Source: VRUE01 sp963720805 (lineage in GTDB: Bacteria; Actinomycetota; Thermoleophilia; Solirubrobacterales; 70-9). From it: DNA of 64,000 nucleotides. The position numbers were made by a program, and so were the translations under genes. Below the pieces are notes generated by a model that saw only the letters and a program-made list of their open reading frames with translations, searched no databases and was not told where the DNA came from. Location: NCBI GenBank assembly GCA_963720805.1, contig CAVRGT010000005.1:1-64000 (forward strand), in the 5' to 3' direction. Numbering within the stretch: the stretch's first letter is position 1; each line of letters opens with the position of its first letter. This document shows positions 17,402-26,135 of the stretch, piece after piece.

Positions 17402-18315
17402 GCGGGCTTGCGCGCGGAGACGAGCAGGTTGTAGAAGAGCTCGGCCGGCAGGTGGGGCTCGAGCAGGCGGCTGTCGAGCTTCTGCAGGGCCATGTAGCTG
17501 CGGAAGGCGAAGCGGCGCCAGCCCCAGGAGATCGAGTCCGGCTCGGCGCTCGACTCGACCGTGCGCAGTCCCCAGCCCCAGGCGTTGGCGAGCAGCTCCT
17601 CGCCGCCGACGTGGCGCTCCTCGAAGCCGGCCTGGCGCAGCAGGTTGCGCAGGTCGGCCGGGGCGAAGGCGTGGACGTCGACCTCGCCCTCGAGCGCGTG
17701 GCCGTCGGACTGCTCGGCCTCGGCGATCGCGCGCGGCTGGGCTCCCACGACCCGGCGCCAGGCCGGCGCGAGGAGCAGGCCGGCGCGCTTGGGCAGCGCC
17801 GCCAGGCGGTCGCCGTAGCGCGAGGGCTCACCGGCGAAGGCGATCGCGCCGCCCGGTCGCAGCACGCGGCGGAATTCGGCAAAGGCCTTCTCGAGGTCGG
17901 GGATGTGGTGGAGGACGGCGTGGCCGAAGACGAGGTCGAAGCTCTCGTCCTCGAAGGGCAGCACCTCGGCCTCGGTCTCGACCGTCTCGACCTCGAGCCC
18001 CAGTCCCTCGGCGGTGGCGGCCAGCCGGCTCAGCATCCCCGGCGAGATGTCGGTCGCGGTGAGGCTCTCAATGACCCCGAGCTGCAGCAGGTTGAGCGAG
18101 AAGTAACCGGTGCCGGAGCCGATCTCCAGGCCGCGGCCGAAGCCGGCGCCGTCGCGCCCGCCCAGCGCCTTGACCAGCTTCTGGCGCACCTGCTCCTGGC
18201 CGGTGTCGCCGAAGTCGATGCCCCACTTGGCGTCGTATTCGTGGGCGGCAGCGTCGTGGTAGCGGGTGTTGACGTCCTTGATGTGGTCCGCGCTCGCGGT
18301 GGGGGAGGCTGGCAT
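17398..18315 (-). CDS. Class I SAM-dependent methyltransferase (UbiE-like)
   Basis: This 305-residue protein has the SAM-binding motif GRGLEIGSGTGYFSLNL at about residues 60-75. The acidic end of strand 2 is in TATDISPGM, and motif II is in FDLVFGHAVLHHIPD. Such enzymes methylate small molecules, lipids or sugars. It is divergent from the second methyltransferase at 18382, across a 66-base gap. Both may act on the polysaccharide made by the adjacent GH57 and GT4 enzymes, by analogy with the two methyltransferases of mycobacterial methylglucose polysaccharide loci. That substrate is inference. Confidence 0.8.
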   Translation of the reverse strand: MPASPTASADHIKDVNTRYHDAAAHEYDAKWGIDFGDTGQEQVRQKLVKALGGRDGAGFGRGLEIGSGTGYFSLNLLQLGVIESLTATDISPGMLSRLAATAEGLGLEVETVETEAEVLPFEDESFDLVFGHAVLHHIPDLEKAFAEFRRVLRPGGAIAFAGEPSRYGDRLAALPKRAGLLLAPAWRRVVGAQPRAIAEAEQSDGHALEGEVDVHAFAPADLRNLLRQAGFEERHVGGEELLANAWGWGLRTVESSAEPDSISWGWRRFAFRSYMALQKLDSRLLEPHLPAELFYNLLVSARKPA

Positions 18316-18381
18316 GGCGCGGAACTCTACGTGGATTGGCGTAACGCACGGCGTGCTGAGGGCTCAATACGGTCTTGCCAC

Positions 18382-19146
18382 GTGACCCGCGAATACCTTC
18401 AGGAAAACCAGCCCGAGGGGGTGCCGCCGCTGCCGCTTACTGGCGAGCGCACCCTTCCCGACGTGCCCGAGGAGAACTACTGGTACCGGCGCCACCTGGT
18501 CGTTTACGAGTGGATCGCGGACCGTCTCGACGGCAAGCGGGCGCTCGACATGGCCTGCGGCGAGGGCTACGGCTCCAGCGTGCTTGCCGGGGCGGCGGCG
18601 AGCGTCGTCGGCGTCGACGCCAACCCCGAGGCCCATGAGCACGCCCGCCTGCGCTACCTGCGCCCCAACCTGCGCTTCGAGCGCGACCTGGTCGAGAGCT
18701 TCGCCGAGCCCTGCGACGCCGTCGTCTTCCTGCAGACGATCGAGCACGTGCAGGACGCCGGCGCGATCCTCGAGCACTTCCGCTCGATGCTCGAGCCCGG
18801 CGGCATCGCCTACGTCTCCACCCCCAACCTGCTCACCCTCGCCCCTCCCGGGGCGGAGAAGTCCGACAACCCCTGGCACGTGCACGAGTACCGCGCCGAG
18901 GAGTTCCGCCGGCTCTGCGAGGCGCACTTCCCGCGGGTCGAGCTCTTCGGCCTCTTCCACGCCCGCAAGCTGCGCGCCCACGAGCTGGCACTGAAGCTCG
19001 GCTGGGACCGGGTCCACAAGGCCCTGGGCCTGAGCAAGCCCTTCTATGACCGCTTCACGCCCGCGATCGACAGCTCCGATTTCGCCCTCAGGCAGGGCGA
19101 CCTCGATCGCGCGCTCGACTTCGTCGCTGTCTGCCATGGCCCCTGA
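18382..19146 (+). CDS. SAM-dependent methyltransferase of glucan cluster (Rv3030-like)
   Basis: This 254-residue protein has a compact SAM site (KRALDMACGEGYGSSVLA, then VVGVDANPEA) and a PGG-type strand (LEPGGIAYVSTPNLLT). The gene order methyltransferase, GH57 branching enzyme, GT4 glucosyltransferase matches Rv3030-Rv3031-Rv3032 of Mycobacterium tuberculosis, which build 6-O-methylglucose lipopolysaccharide. Its 3' end overlaps the GH57 start by 11 bases. The GTG start at 18382 is preferred because the homologous domain begins directly after it. The role in sugar O-methylation comes from synteny, not from active-site evidence. Confidence 0.78.
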   Translation: MTREYLQENQPEGVPPLPLTGERTLPDVPEENYWYRRHLVVYEWIADRLDGKRALDMACGEGYGSSVLAGAAASVVGVDANPEAHEHARLRYLRPNLRFERDLVESFAEPCDAVVFLQTIEHVQDAGAILEHFRSMLEPGGIAYVSTPNLLTLAPPGAEKSDNPWHVHEYRAEEFRRLCEAHFPRVELFGLFHARKLRAHELALKLGWDRVHKALGLSKPFYDRFTPAIDSSDFALRQGDLDRALDFVAVCHGP

Positions 19147-20548
19147 GGAGAGCGCCGGCGACCTCGCCATCGTCCTGCACTCCCACATGCCCTACGTCGA
19201 GGGCTTTGGGACCTACCCCTTCGGCGAGGAGTGGCTGTTCGATGCTGTGATCCGCTCCTACCTGCCGGTGCTGGAGGTGGCCGAGCGGCTGACGATGACG
19301 ATCACCCCCGTCCTCGCCGACCAGCTCGAGGACGACGGCGTCAAGGAGCGCCTGCGCCGCTTCCTCACCGAGTGGCGGATCGCGGCCGCGGCGGCCGACA
19401 TCGACGAGGTCGACGCCGAGTGCCGCGACGCCTGCCTCGCCGAGTACGAGCGCTACAGCCACGCCCTGGAGCTGCTCGACGCGGCTGGGGGGGACCCGCT
19501 GCGCCCCTTCCAGCGGGCGGCCGCCGAGGGACGCATCGCCCTCGCGGCCTCGGCGGCGACGCACGCTGTGCTGCCGCTGCTCGCCACCCGCCAGGGCCTG
19601 CGCCTGCAGCTCGAGACCGGCATCCGCTCGCACCGGCGCCGCTTCGGCTGGGACGGCGGCTTCTGGCTGCCCGAGTGCGCCTACGCGCCGGGGCTCGAGT
19701 GGCGCCTGGCGGAGGAGGGCGTCGAGTGGTTCTGCGTCGATCAGAGCCGCCATCGCGAGCCGCTGGACGCGCTGGCGCCGGTCGCCACTGAGGCCGGCCC
19801 GGTGGCGTTGCCGATCGACTGGGAGGCGATCCAGTGGCTTTGGTCGCTGAGCGGCTACCCCTCCGACCCGGCCCACGCCCAGTTCGCCGGCGAGTCGCTG
19901 CGCGGCATGCGGATCTGGAAGGTCGGCGGCGGCGGCTACGACCCTGCCGCTGCGGCGGCGGTTGCGCGGCGCCAGGCCGGCGAGTTCCTCGCCGCCACGG
20001 CGGCGCGGTTGCGCGAGTACAGCGCTACCCGCAAGCGCCGCGGGCTGCTCGTCTTCGCGATCGACACCGAGCTGCTCGGCCACTGGTGGTCGGAGGGGAC
20101 GATCTGGCTGCGCGAGGTCCTCGCCGAGGCCGAGGCCGCCGGGGTGCGCCTGCTCACCGTCCCCGAGGCACTGGCCGAGCACGAGCCGCTCGATCGAGCG
20201 CTGCACGCCTCGAGCTGGGGCGAGGAGAAGGACCTGCGCACGTGGGACTCGCCCGCGGTCGCCGACCTCGCCTGGGGCGCCCGGCGGCTCGAGCTGCGCC
20301 TCCTGCGGGCGCTCTCGCGGGGGCTGCGCGGCGACGCCGCCAAGCGCGCCGCGCGCGAGCTGCTCGCCGTCCAGTCGAGCGACTGGGCCTTCCTCGATCA
20401 GCGTCGCCAGGCCGGGGACTACGCCTATCAGCGCGCCATTTCCCACTCCGAAGCTGCCCTTCAGGCCATAGACTCTCCGGCCATCGCCGCCCCGCGCACG
20501 CGCGCACTAGCCCCTGACCTGAGCCTTTCGCCGCTGCTCATCCCATGA
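19136..20548 (+). CDS. GH57-family 1,4-alpha-glucan branching enzyme
   Basis: This 470-residue GH57 protein starts with the family block AIVLHSHMPYVEG. The likely nucleophile is E180 in GGFWLPECAYAPG. The acid/base candidate is D310 in LLVFAIDTELLGHWW. The C-terminal helical domain (DUF1957-type) carries SSWGEEKDLRTW and SSDWAFLD. It should cut and re-join alpha-1,4 glucan to make alpha-1,6 branches. It is coupled at both ends: its start lies inside the methyltransferase gene and its stop overlaps the GT4 start (ATGA). It is the counterpart of Rv3031. Confidence 0.9.
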   Translation: MAPEESAGDLAIVLHSHMPYVEGFGTYPFGEEWLFDAVIRSYLPVLEVAERLTMTITPVLADQLEDDGVKERLRRFLTEWRIAAAAADIDEVDAECRDACLAEYERYSHALELLDAAGGDPLRPFQRAAAEGRIALAASAATHAVLPLLATRQGLRLQLETGIRSHRRRFGWDGGFWLPECAYAPGLEWRLAEEGVEWFCVDQSRHREPLDALAPVATEAGPVALPIDWEAIQWLWSLSGYPSDPAHAQFAGESLRGMRIWKVGGGGYDPAAAAAVARRQAGEFLAATAARLREYSATRKRRGLLVFAIDTELLGHWWSEGTIWLREVLAEAEAAGVRLLTVPEALAEHEPLDRALHASSWGEEKDLRTWDSPAVADLAWGARRLELRLLRALSRGLRGDAAKRAARELLAVQSSDWAFLDQRRQAGDYAYQRAISHSEAALQAIDSPAIAAPRTRALAPDLSLSPLLIP

Positions 20549-21741
20549 CTCGCGTCCTGATCCTCTCCTGGGAGTACCCGCCGCTGATCGAGGGTGGCCT
20601 CGCCCGCCACGTGCGCAAGCTCTCCGAGGCACTGGTCGACCGCGAGGTCGAGGTCCACGTACTGACCCGCGGTGGTGAGGAGTCACCAGCGGAGGAGCGG
20701 CGCGGGGGAGTGTTCATCCACCGCATCCGCGAGCCCAAGCGCCCGACCGACCTCGGCGAGTTCGTCGCCTGGGTCGAGCGGATGAACTCCGACATGCTCG
20801 CCGCCGGGGTCGAGCTCGGCGATCGCTACAGCTTCGATTTGGTCCACGGCCACGATTGGCTCGTCGCCAACGCCTGCGACCACCTGGCCAAACGCTTCGA
20901 CGCGCCGCTGGTGACGACGATCCACGCCACCGAGCACGGTCGCCACCAGGGCTGGGTCGACAAGCACCCCCAGACCTACATCCACGGGGTCGAGCGCTGG
21001 ATCACCAACCGCTCCGACCGGGTGATCGCCTGCTCCCATTACATGCGCGAGCAGATCGCCGACATCTTCGGGGTCGAGGAGGCGCGGGTCTCGGTCATCC
21101 CCAACGGGATCGACCCCGACGACCTGCAGCCGCAGGATCCGGAGGAGTTGACCCGCCTGCGCTCGGAGTTCGCCAAGCCCGGGGAGAAGCTGGTCCTGCT
21201 GATCGGCCGCCTCGTCTACGAGAAGGGCTTCCAGCTGGCGCTCGAGGCGATGCCGCGCCTGATCGAGGAGGTGCCCGGCACCCGCTTCCTGATCGCCGGC
21301 TCCGGCACCCACGAGGCCGAGCTGCACAAGCAGGCCGAGGAGCTGGGCCTGATGGAGCACGGCACCTTCCTCGGCTGGATCGGCGACGACGTCCTGCACT
21401 CGCTCTACCGGATCGCCGACCTCACCGTGGTGCCCTCGATCTATGAGCCCTTCGGCCTGGTCGCGCTCGAGGCGATGGCCTCCGGCTGTCCCTGCATCGT
21501 CGCCGACACCGGCGGCCTGCGCGAGGTCGTCCCGCACGAGGAGGCCGGCCTGCGCTTCCGCGCCCACGACCCCGAAGCGCTCGCCGAGATGGCGATCCGC
21601 GTCCTCTCCGACGATGAGCTGGGACGCAACCTCGTCGCCGAAGCCTACGAGCACCTGCGCCGTTTCGACTGGGGCGATGTCGCCGAGCAGACGGCAGCCG
21701 TCTACGCCGGCCTCCTCGGCGCCCAGCTCGACCACGCCTGA
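20545..21741 (+). CDS. GT4-family alpha-glucosyltransferase (Rv3032-like)
   Basis: This 398-residue GT-B protein begins with MTRVLILSWEYPPLIEGGLARH, a glycogen-synthase-like donor-site loop. The C-terminal domain has LIGRLVYEKGFQLALEA and the E-x7-E element in SIYEPFGLVALEAM. It should extend alpha-1,4-linked glucan from a nucleotide-sugar donor. The four-base overlap with the GH57 gene indicates a joint product. Rv3032 is the known analogue for methylglucose polysaccharide and cytosolic glucan synthesis. Plain glycogen synthesis is the main alternative. Confidence 0.87.
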   Translation: MTRVLILSWEYPPLIEGGLARHVRKLSEALVDREVEVHVLTRGGEESPAEERRGGVFIHRIREPKRPTDLGEFVAWVERMNSDMLAAGVELGDRYSFDLVHGHDWLVANACDHLAKRFDAPLVTTIHATEHGRHQGWVDKHPQTYIHGVERWITNRSDRVIACSHYMREQIADIFGVEEARVSVIPNGIDPDDLQPQDPEELTRLRSEFAKPGEKLVLLIGRLVYEKGFQLALEAMPRLIEEVPGTRFLIAGSGTHEAELHKQAEELGLMEHGTFLGWIGDDVLHSLYRIADLTVVPSIYEPFGLVALEAMASGCPCIVADTGGLREVVPHEEAGLRFRAHDPEALAEMAIRVLSDDELGRNLVAEAYEHLRRFDWGDVAEQTAAVYAGLLGAQLDHA

Positions 21742-21742
21742 G

Positions 21743-22030
21743 TCAGTTCAGCTCGGCCTCGGACTTCTGTGCGGGCATGAACTGCCCGGTTGTGGTGCTG
21801 CCCGGGCTCCAATCGATCCCTTCGATCAGCGCACTCGGGGGAACGCCAAGCGCACCCGCGAGCTTGACCAGCGTGTCGATGCGGGCGATGCGCAATCCCC
21901 GCTCCAACTGACTGATCTCGGTGCGATGGAGCGAGGCGCGGACGCCCAACTCCTCCTGCGACATGTCCGCCCTTCTGCGGCACCGGGCCAGGTTCTCCCC
22001 GAAGAGGGCAGCGATGTCCACTGGCGGCAT
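21743..22030 (-). CDS. Xre-family transcriptional regulator
   Basis: This protein of about 95 residues has a classic helix-turn-helix (MSQEELGVRASLHRTEISQLERG) followed by a short acidic tail. The ATG at 22030 fits the domain boundary. In-frame ATG and TTG codons at 22060 and 22066 would lengthen it by 10-12 residues. A TATGTA (complement of 22047-22052) could be its -10. No toxin partner is adjacent on the same strand, so it may be a solitary regulator or the remains of a toxin-antitoxin pair. Confidence 0.75.
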   Translation of the reverse strand: MPPVDIAALFGENLARCRRRADMSQEELGVRASLHRTEISQLERGLRIARIDTLVKLAGALGVPPSALIEGIDWSPGSTTTGQFMPAQKSEAELN

Positions 22031-22214
22031 TGTTCTCGCTGGCGCGTACATAGTCCACATCGCCAACGCGGAAGCACCGCCACAGTAGAAACGTCCGCGC
22101 CACGACCGAGTGCGGTAACTTAGCAGATGACAGACAGAACCTCTCGGATGTGGTACGGTCCTTGCAGGTCGCGGCAGCCGAATTGGGGCCTCGTCCTGTC
22201 CCTACCATGACCAC

Positions 22215-22494
22215 ATGCGAGAAATCGGAGTTCGGGATTTGAAGGCGCAGCTCGAGCAGCGTGCTCCGCGATGTCGAGAAGGGCGAGACGGTGAGGGTCA
22301 TCTCGGGCGGCCGTGCCGTTGCGGAGATCGTGCCGGCGCTGCCCGAGCGGAGCGAGGCGATAAACAAGCTGATCGCCGAAGGCAAGGTGACGCCCGCTTC
22401 CCGACCGAAGCCAAAGGGACCGCCACCGCCACCGCGGAAGACCGGGCGCTCCGCTTCGGCGATCATCCTCGCTGAACGCGAAGAAGCGCGTTGA
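22215..22494 (+). CDS. Phd/YefM-type antitoxin, one frameshift
   Basis: The gene opens MREIGVRDLKAQL, the signature N-terminus of Phd/YefM antitoxins. After an extra base near 22253 it continues SSVLRDVEKGETVRVISGGRAVAEIVPALPE. Removing one base restores a normal 92-residue antitoxin. A Pro/Lys-rich linker (PKPKGPPPPP) leads to the toxin-binding tail. The stop overlaps the VapC start (TTGA). If the extra base is real, the antitoxin would be lost while the toxin stays intact, which is unlikely to be tolerated; a sequence error is more plausible. Confidence 0.72.
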
Positions 22495-22892
22495 TCGTCT
22501 ACTTGGATGCCAGCGCGCTGGTCAAGCGCTACGTGGAGGAGGAAGGCAGCGACACGGTCCTCGAAGCGATGGACCCCGAGTCCAGTTGGGTGATGTGCAG
22601 GATCGGTTACGTCGAGACCGCCGGGGCAGTCGCTCGCGGGGGAGAGCACGAGGATCTTGAGCGATTCAGGCGCGATTGGAGTCTCATCGACGTCGTCGAG
22701 GTCAGTCAGACCCTGGTAGAGCGGGCTTCGCGCCTCGCGATATCTGCTCGGCTGCGCGCGCTCGATGCGCTTCATCTCGCGGCGGCACTCTCCGTACCGA
22801 GCGGAGACGTGGTTTTCGCGACCTGGGATGTCCGCCTGCACCGCGCTGCCCGCGAGCAGGGCCTGCGGACCCTGCCCGCCGTGCTTGGCTGA
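22491..22892 (+). CDS. vapC: VapC-type PIN-domain ribonuclease toxin
   Basis: This 133-residue PIN domain has all four acidic residues: D6 (VYLDASAL), E42 (YVETAGA), D92 (RALDALHLA) and D113 (FATWDVRLH). PIN toxins cut RNA, often tRNA or rRNA, in a metal-dependent way. The TTG start overlaps the antitoxin stop. The pairing with a Phd-like rather than VapB antitoxin is common in actinobacteria. It lies between the glucan genes and the acyltransferase. Confidence 0.85.
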   Translation: MIVYLDASALVKRYVEEEGSDTVLEAMDPESSWVMCRIGYVETAGAVARGGEHEDLERFRRDWSLIDVVEVSQTLVERASRLAISARLRALDALHLAAALSVPSGDVVFATWDVRLHRAAREQGLRTLPAVLG

Positions 22893-22925
22893 ACGCGGTC
22901 GAGAAGTGGTTCAGGTCTGCGCCGG

Positions 22926-23582
22926 TTAGCCCGGCGGTTGCAGCGTCGTGTAGGCGTTGGGGTCAGGCTCGACCGGGTCAGGCCAACGCAGCTGCTCGGG
23001 CGCCTCGCGCATGCGGATGATGCGGGCGGGGATGCCGGCGACGACGGCGTTGGCGGGGACGTCCTTGGTCACCACCGAGTTGGTGCCGACGATCGCGTTG
23101 TCGCCGACGCTGACGCCGCGCAGGACGCAGGCCCCGTAGCCGATCCAGACGTTGGAGCCGACGATGACGTCGCGCTTGTAGATGCCCTGCTGTCGGATCG
23201 GCCGCTCGACTTCGACCACGCCGTGGTCGAAGTCGATGAACATCGCCCGGTCGGCGATCACGCACTGGCGGCCGATCCGCACGTGCTGGTAGGCGGAGAT
23301 CGTGCACTCCTGTCCGATCACCGTCTTCTCGCCGATCTCGACTCGGCCCTCGTGGCAGCGGACCTTGGTCTTGTCGCCGATCCAGACGAAGCGGCCGAAG
23401 TCGACCCGGCCCCTGGCGGCGATCTCCAGTTCGAGCCCGCGGCCGAAGAAGACGAGGCCGTTGGTGCGCCAGCGCCGCCCCGCCGCGGTGAAGAAGCGCC
23501 GCCGCAGGTAGCGGCCGAGCAGCTGCCCGTACCTGCGGTTCAGCATTCCGTTGCGGGAGAGAAAGCGGATCGTGGAAATCAC
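22926..23582 (-). CDS. Left-handed beta-helix (hexapeptide) acyltransferase
   Basis: This 218-residue protein shows hexapeptide repeats of the (L/I/V)-G-x4 type from about residue 55 on (VWIGDKTKVRCHEGRVEIGEKTVIGQ). The CoA-binding end is typical of O-acetyltransferases (VWIGYGACVLRGVSVGDNAIVGTNSVVTKDVPANAVVAGIPAR). The GTG at 23582 is the start. In M. tuberculosis an acetyltransferase of this fold (Rv3034c) sits close to Rv3030-3032 and is thought to acylate the methylglucose polysaccharide, so this gene may complete the cluster here. That link is inference. Confidence 0.82.
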   Translation of the reverse strand: MISTIRFLSRNGMLNRRYGQLLGRYLRRRFFTAAGRRWRTNGLVFFGRGLELEIAARGRVDFGRFVWIGDKTKVRCHEGRVEIGEKTVIGQECTISAYQHVRIGRQCVIADRAMFIDFDHGVVEVERPIRQQGIYKRDVIVGSNVWIGYGACVLRGVSVGDNAIVGTNSVVTKDVPANAVVAGIPARIIRMREAPEQLRWPDPVEPDPNAYTTLQPPG

Positions 23583-23611
23583 GGCGGCGGGAACTCTAGA
23601 CTCACCGATCC

Positions 23612-24574
23612 GTGACCGACGTCGCCAAGACAGCCCCGCTCGCCGAGCGCCTCGTCGCCGGCGACAAGCGCGCCCTGGCGCGGGCGATCACCCTGATCGA
23701 GTCAGACGACCCGGCCGGCTGGGAGCTGGTGCGCGAGGTCTACCCGCGCACCGGCAAGGCCCGCATCGTCGGCTTCACCGGTCCTCCGGGCGTCGGCAAG
23801 AGTACCCTGATCGGTGCGCTGACAGCGGAGTTGCGCAAGTCCGAGCGACAGGTCGCGGTGCTCTCGATCGATCCCTCCAGCCCGTTCACCCAGGGCGCCC
23901 TGCTCGGCGACCGCATTCGGCTCTCCGACCACTTCCTCGACCCCGGCGTCTTCATTCGCTCGATGGCCTCGCGCGGCGCCCTTGGCGGCCTCTCCGAGGC
24001 GGCATTGCAGGTGGCGCTGGCGATGGACGCGGCGGGCAAGGACGACGTGCTGATCGAGACCGTCGGCGTCGGCCAGGCCGAGATCGACATCGTCGACCAC
24101 GCCGACACGATCGTGCTCGCCCTGATGCCCGGCTCGGGCGACTCGATCCAGGCGCTGAAGGCGGGCGTGATGGAGATCCCCGACGTGATCGTCGTCAACA
24201 AGGCCGACCACCCGATGACCGACACGATGGTGCGCGAGGTGCGCGGCGTGCTGGCGCTCTCGCACGACCCCGAAGGCTGGACCGTGCCGATCCTGCGCAC
24301 CGAGGCGGCGCGGGGCGAGGGCATCTCCGAGCTGGCTGAGGCGATCGACGAGCACCGCGCCCACATCGAGGCCGCCGGTACCTTGGAGGAGCGCCGGGCC
24401 CGCAACCTGCGCAGCGAGGTGCTCGGCATCGCCACCTCGCGCATGCGCCGTCGCATGGAGGCGACCGCCGCCGAGGACCCCCGGACGGCGGAGCTGCTCG
24501 AGCGAGTCGTCCGCCGCGAGCTCGACCCGGCCAGCGCAGCCGCCGAGTTGCTGGCGAGGCAGACCGATGACTGA
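23612..24574 (+). CDS. meaB: MeaB/ArgK-family G-protein chaperone of a B12-dependent acyl-CoA mutase
   Basis: This 320-residue SIMIBI GTPase has a P-loop GPPGVGKSTL at about residue 56. Switch and base-recognition elements are in IDPSSPFTQGALLGDRIRL, ETVGVGQAE and NKADH. MeaB loads and protects the adenosylcobalamin cofactor of methylmalonyl- or isobutyryl-CoA mutase. The matching split mutase lies at 39755-42856 in this window. The gene starts at GTG only 29 bases from the divergent acyltransferase and overlaps the PRC-barrel gene by 8 bases. Confidence 0.9.
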   Translation: MTDVAKTAPLAERLVAGDKRALARAITLIESDDPAGWELVREVYPRTGKARIVGFTGPPGVGKSTLIGALTAELRKSERQVAVLSIDPSSPFTQGALLGDRIRLSDHFLDPGVFIRSMASRGALGGLSEAALQVALAMDAAGKDDVLIETVGVGQAEIDIVDHADTIVLALMPGSGDSIQALKAGVMEIPDVIVVNKADHPMTDTMVREVRGVLALSHDPEGWTVPILRTEAARGEGISELAEAIDEHRAHIEAAGTLEERRARNLRSEVLGIATSRMRRRMEATAAEDPRTAELLERVVRRELDPASAAAELLARQTDD

Positions 24575-24965
24575 GGAGCCGGCTGTGCCCCCGTCCCTGG
24601 AGGAGGCGAGGAGCTGGGTTGGCTATCGCCTCGATGACATCGCGGGTGATGAGGTCGGCCAGGTCCAAGGCTTCTTCGTCGATACCGAGGACGGCAGGCC
24701 CACCTGGATGATCGCCAGACAGGGCCGCCGCCGAGGCACCCTGGTAGCGATCCCAATCGGCAACTGCGCCGCCGCCGACGGACGCGCCTGGGCGGCCCAA
24801 GAGCGCGACACAATCCGCAATGCCCCAGTAATAGACCCAACCCGCCCCCTGCTACGCGAGCACGAGCTAACAATCTGCGCCCACTACGGCATCAGCGAAA
24901 ACGTTGGCCGCGCCGCCGAGGTGGTCGGGCGCTCCGAGAACTCAGTTACCTCCCAGCCCGGCTAG
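24567..24965 (+). CDS. PRC-barrel domain protein
   Basis: This 132-residue protein has a PRC-barrel core at about residues 14-75 (WVGYRLDDIAGDEVGQVQGFFVDTEDGRP, then LVAIPIG). The C-terminal part includes LLREHELTICAHYGI. PRC-barrels occur in RNA-processing and photosynthetic proteins, and in small stress-type proteins of actinobacteria. The molecular role is unknown. It is translationally coupled to meaB and ends overlapping the convergent acyl-CoA dehydrogenase by 4 bases. Confidence 0.75.
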   Translation: MTEEPAVPPSLEEARSWVGYRLDDIAGDEVGQVQGFFVDTEDGRPTWMIARQGRRRGTLVAIPIGNCAAADGRAWAAQERDTIRNAPVIDPTRPLLREHELTICAHYGISENVGRAAEVVGRSENSVTSQPG

Positions 24966-26107
24966 CAGCCGAGCTGTCGCGCGATCACCATCTGCTGGAC
25001 CTCGTCGGTTCCCTCGCCGATGGTGAGGATCTTGGCGTCGCGGTAGAAGCGGCAGACCGGGTACTCCTCGATGAAGCCGTAGCCGCCGTGGATCTGCACC
25101 GCCTCCTCGGTCGCGCGCACCGCCAGGCGGCCGGTGATCAGCTTTGCCTGGGCGGCGGTGAGGGTGAATGACTTGCCCGCGTCCTTCTCCAGGGCGGCGC
25201 GCCAGGTGAGCAGGCGGGCGGCCTCGATCTGGGCCGAGAGGTCGGCGATCTTGGCCTGGATCGACTGGAATTTGGCAATTGCCTGGCCGAAGGCCTGGCG
25301 CTCCTTGGCGTAGGCGATCGCCTCGTCGAGGGCGCCCTGGGCGAGGCCGACGCCCATCGCGGCGACTCCGATCCGACCGCCGTCGAGGATGTGGAGGAAG
25401 TTCTTGAAGCCCTCGCCGCGGCGTCCGAGCAGATTCCCCTCGGGCACGCGGCAGTCCTCGAAGCTGAGCGGCCGCGTGTCCGACGCGTTCCAACCCATCT
25501 TGCGGTAGCCCGCGCCGATCTCATAGCCCGGCGTTCCGTTGGGCACGATCAAGTTGGAGATCTCCTTGCGCCCGCCGGCCTCGCCGGTGACGGCCGTGAT
25601 CGAGACGCAGCCAGAGATGTCCGTCCCCGAGTTCGTAATGAACTGCTTGGCCCCGTTGACGACCCATTCCCCGTCCTCGAGCTTCGCCGTAGTCCGCACG
25701 TTCCCCGCATCGGACCCCGCCTCCGGCTCAGTCAGCCCGAACGAGGCGAGCCGTTCACCGCTGCAGAGCTTGGGCAACCACTCCGACTTCTGCTCATCCG
25801 ACCCCCAGAGCCAGATCGGCATCGTCCCCAACGACGTGTGCGCAGCCATCGTGATGCAAACCGAAGAATCGATCCGCGCAAGCTCTTCAACAGCGAGCAC
25901 GTAGGACAACGTGTCCGCGCCTCCGCCCCCGTACTCCTGCGGAAACGGAATCCCCATAAGCCCCAAGCCGCCGAGCTTCTCGACGATCTCATAGGGAAAC
26001 CGCTTCTCCCGGTCCAACTCCTCCGCCACCGGCTTGACCTCCTGGAGGGCGAAGTCCCGAACCGTGTCCCGCAGCAGCTTCTGCTCGTCGCTGAGATCGA
26101 AGTTCAT
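24962..26107 (-). CDS. Acyl-CoA dehydrogenase
   Basis: This 381-residue flavoenzyme carries the family signatures FGLTEPEAGSDAG (FAD/substrate loop) and the C-terminal GGYGFIEEYPVCRFYRDAKILTIGEGTDEVQQ. The catalytic base is expected at the Glu of IGEGT. It oxidises acyl-CoA to enoyl-CoA and passes electrons to ETF, whose genes are at 42982-44747. It resembles the short/branched-chain class more than the long-chain class, but the substrate cannot be fixed from sequence. It is read leftward after the aldehyde dehydrogenase, separated by a strong inverted repeat. Confidence 0.9.
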   Translation of the reverse strand: MNFDLSDEQKLLRDTVRDFALQEVKPVAEELDREKRFPYEIVEKLGGLGLMGIPFPQEYGGGGADTLSYVLAVEELARIDSSVCITMAAHTSLGTMPIWLWGSDEQKSEWLPKLCSGERLASFGLTEPEAGSDAGNVRTTAKLEDGEWVVNGAKQFITNSGTDISGCVSITAVTGEAGGRKEISNLIVPNGTPGYEIGAGYRKMGWNASDTRPLSFEDCRVPEGNLLGRRGEGFKNFLHILDGGRIGVAAMGVGLAQGALDEAIAYAKERQAFGQAIAKFQSIQAKIADLSAQIEAARLLTWRAALEKDAGKSFTLTAAQAKLITGRLAVRATEEAVQIHGGYGFIEEYPVCRFYRDAKILTIGEGTDEVQQMVIARQLGC

Positions 26108-26135
26108 AGCTCGGGCAGCCTATTCGGCCCGTGAG

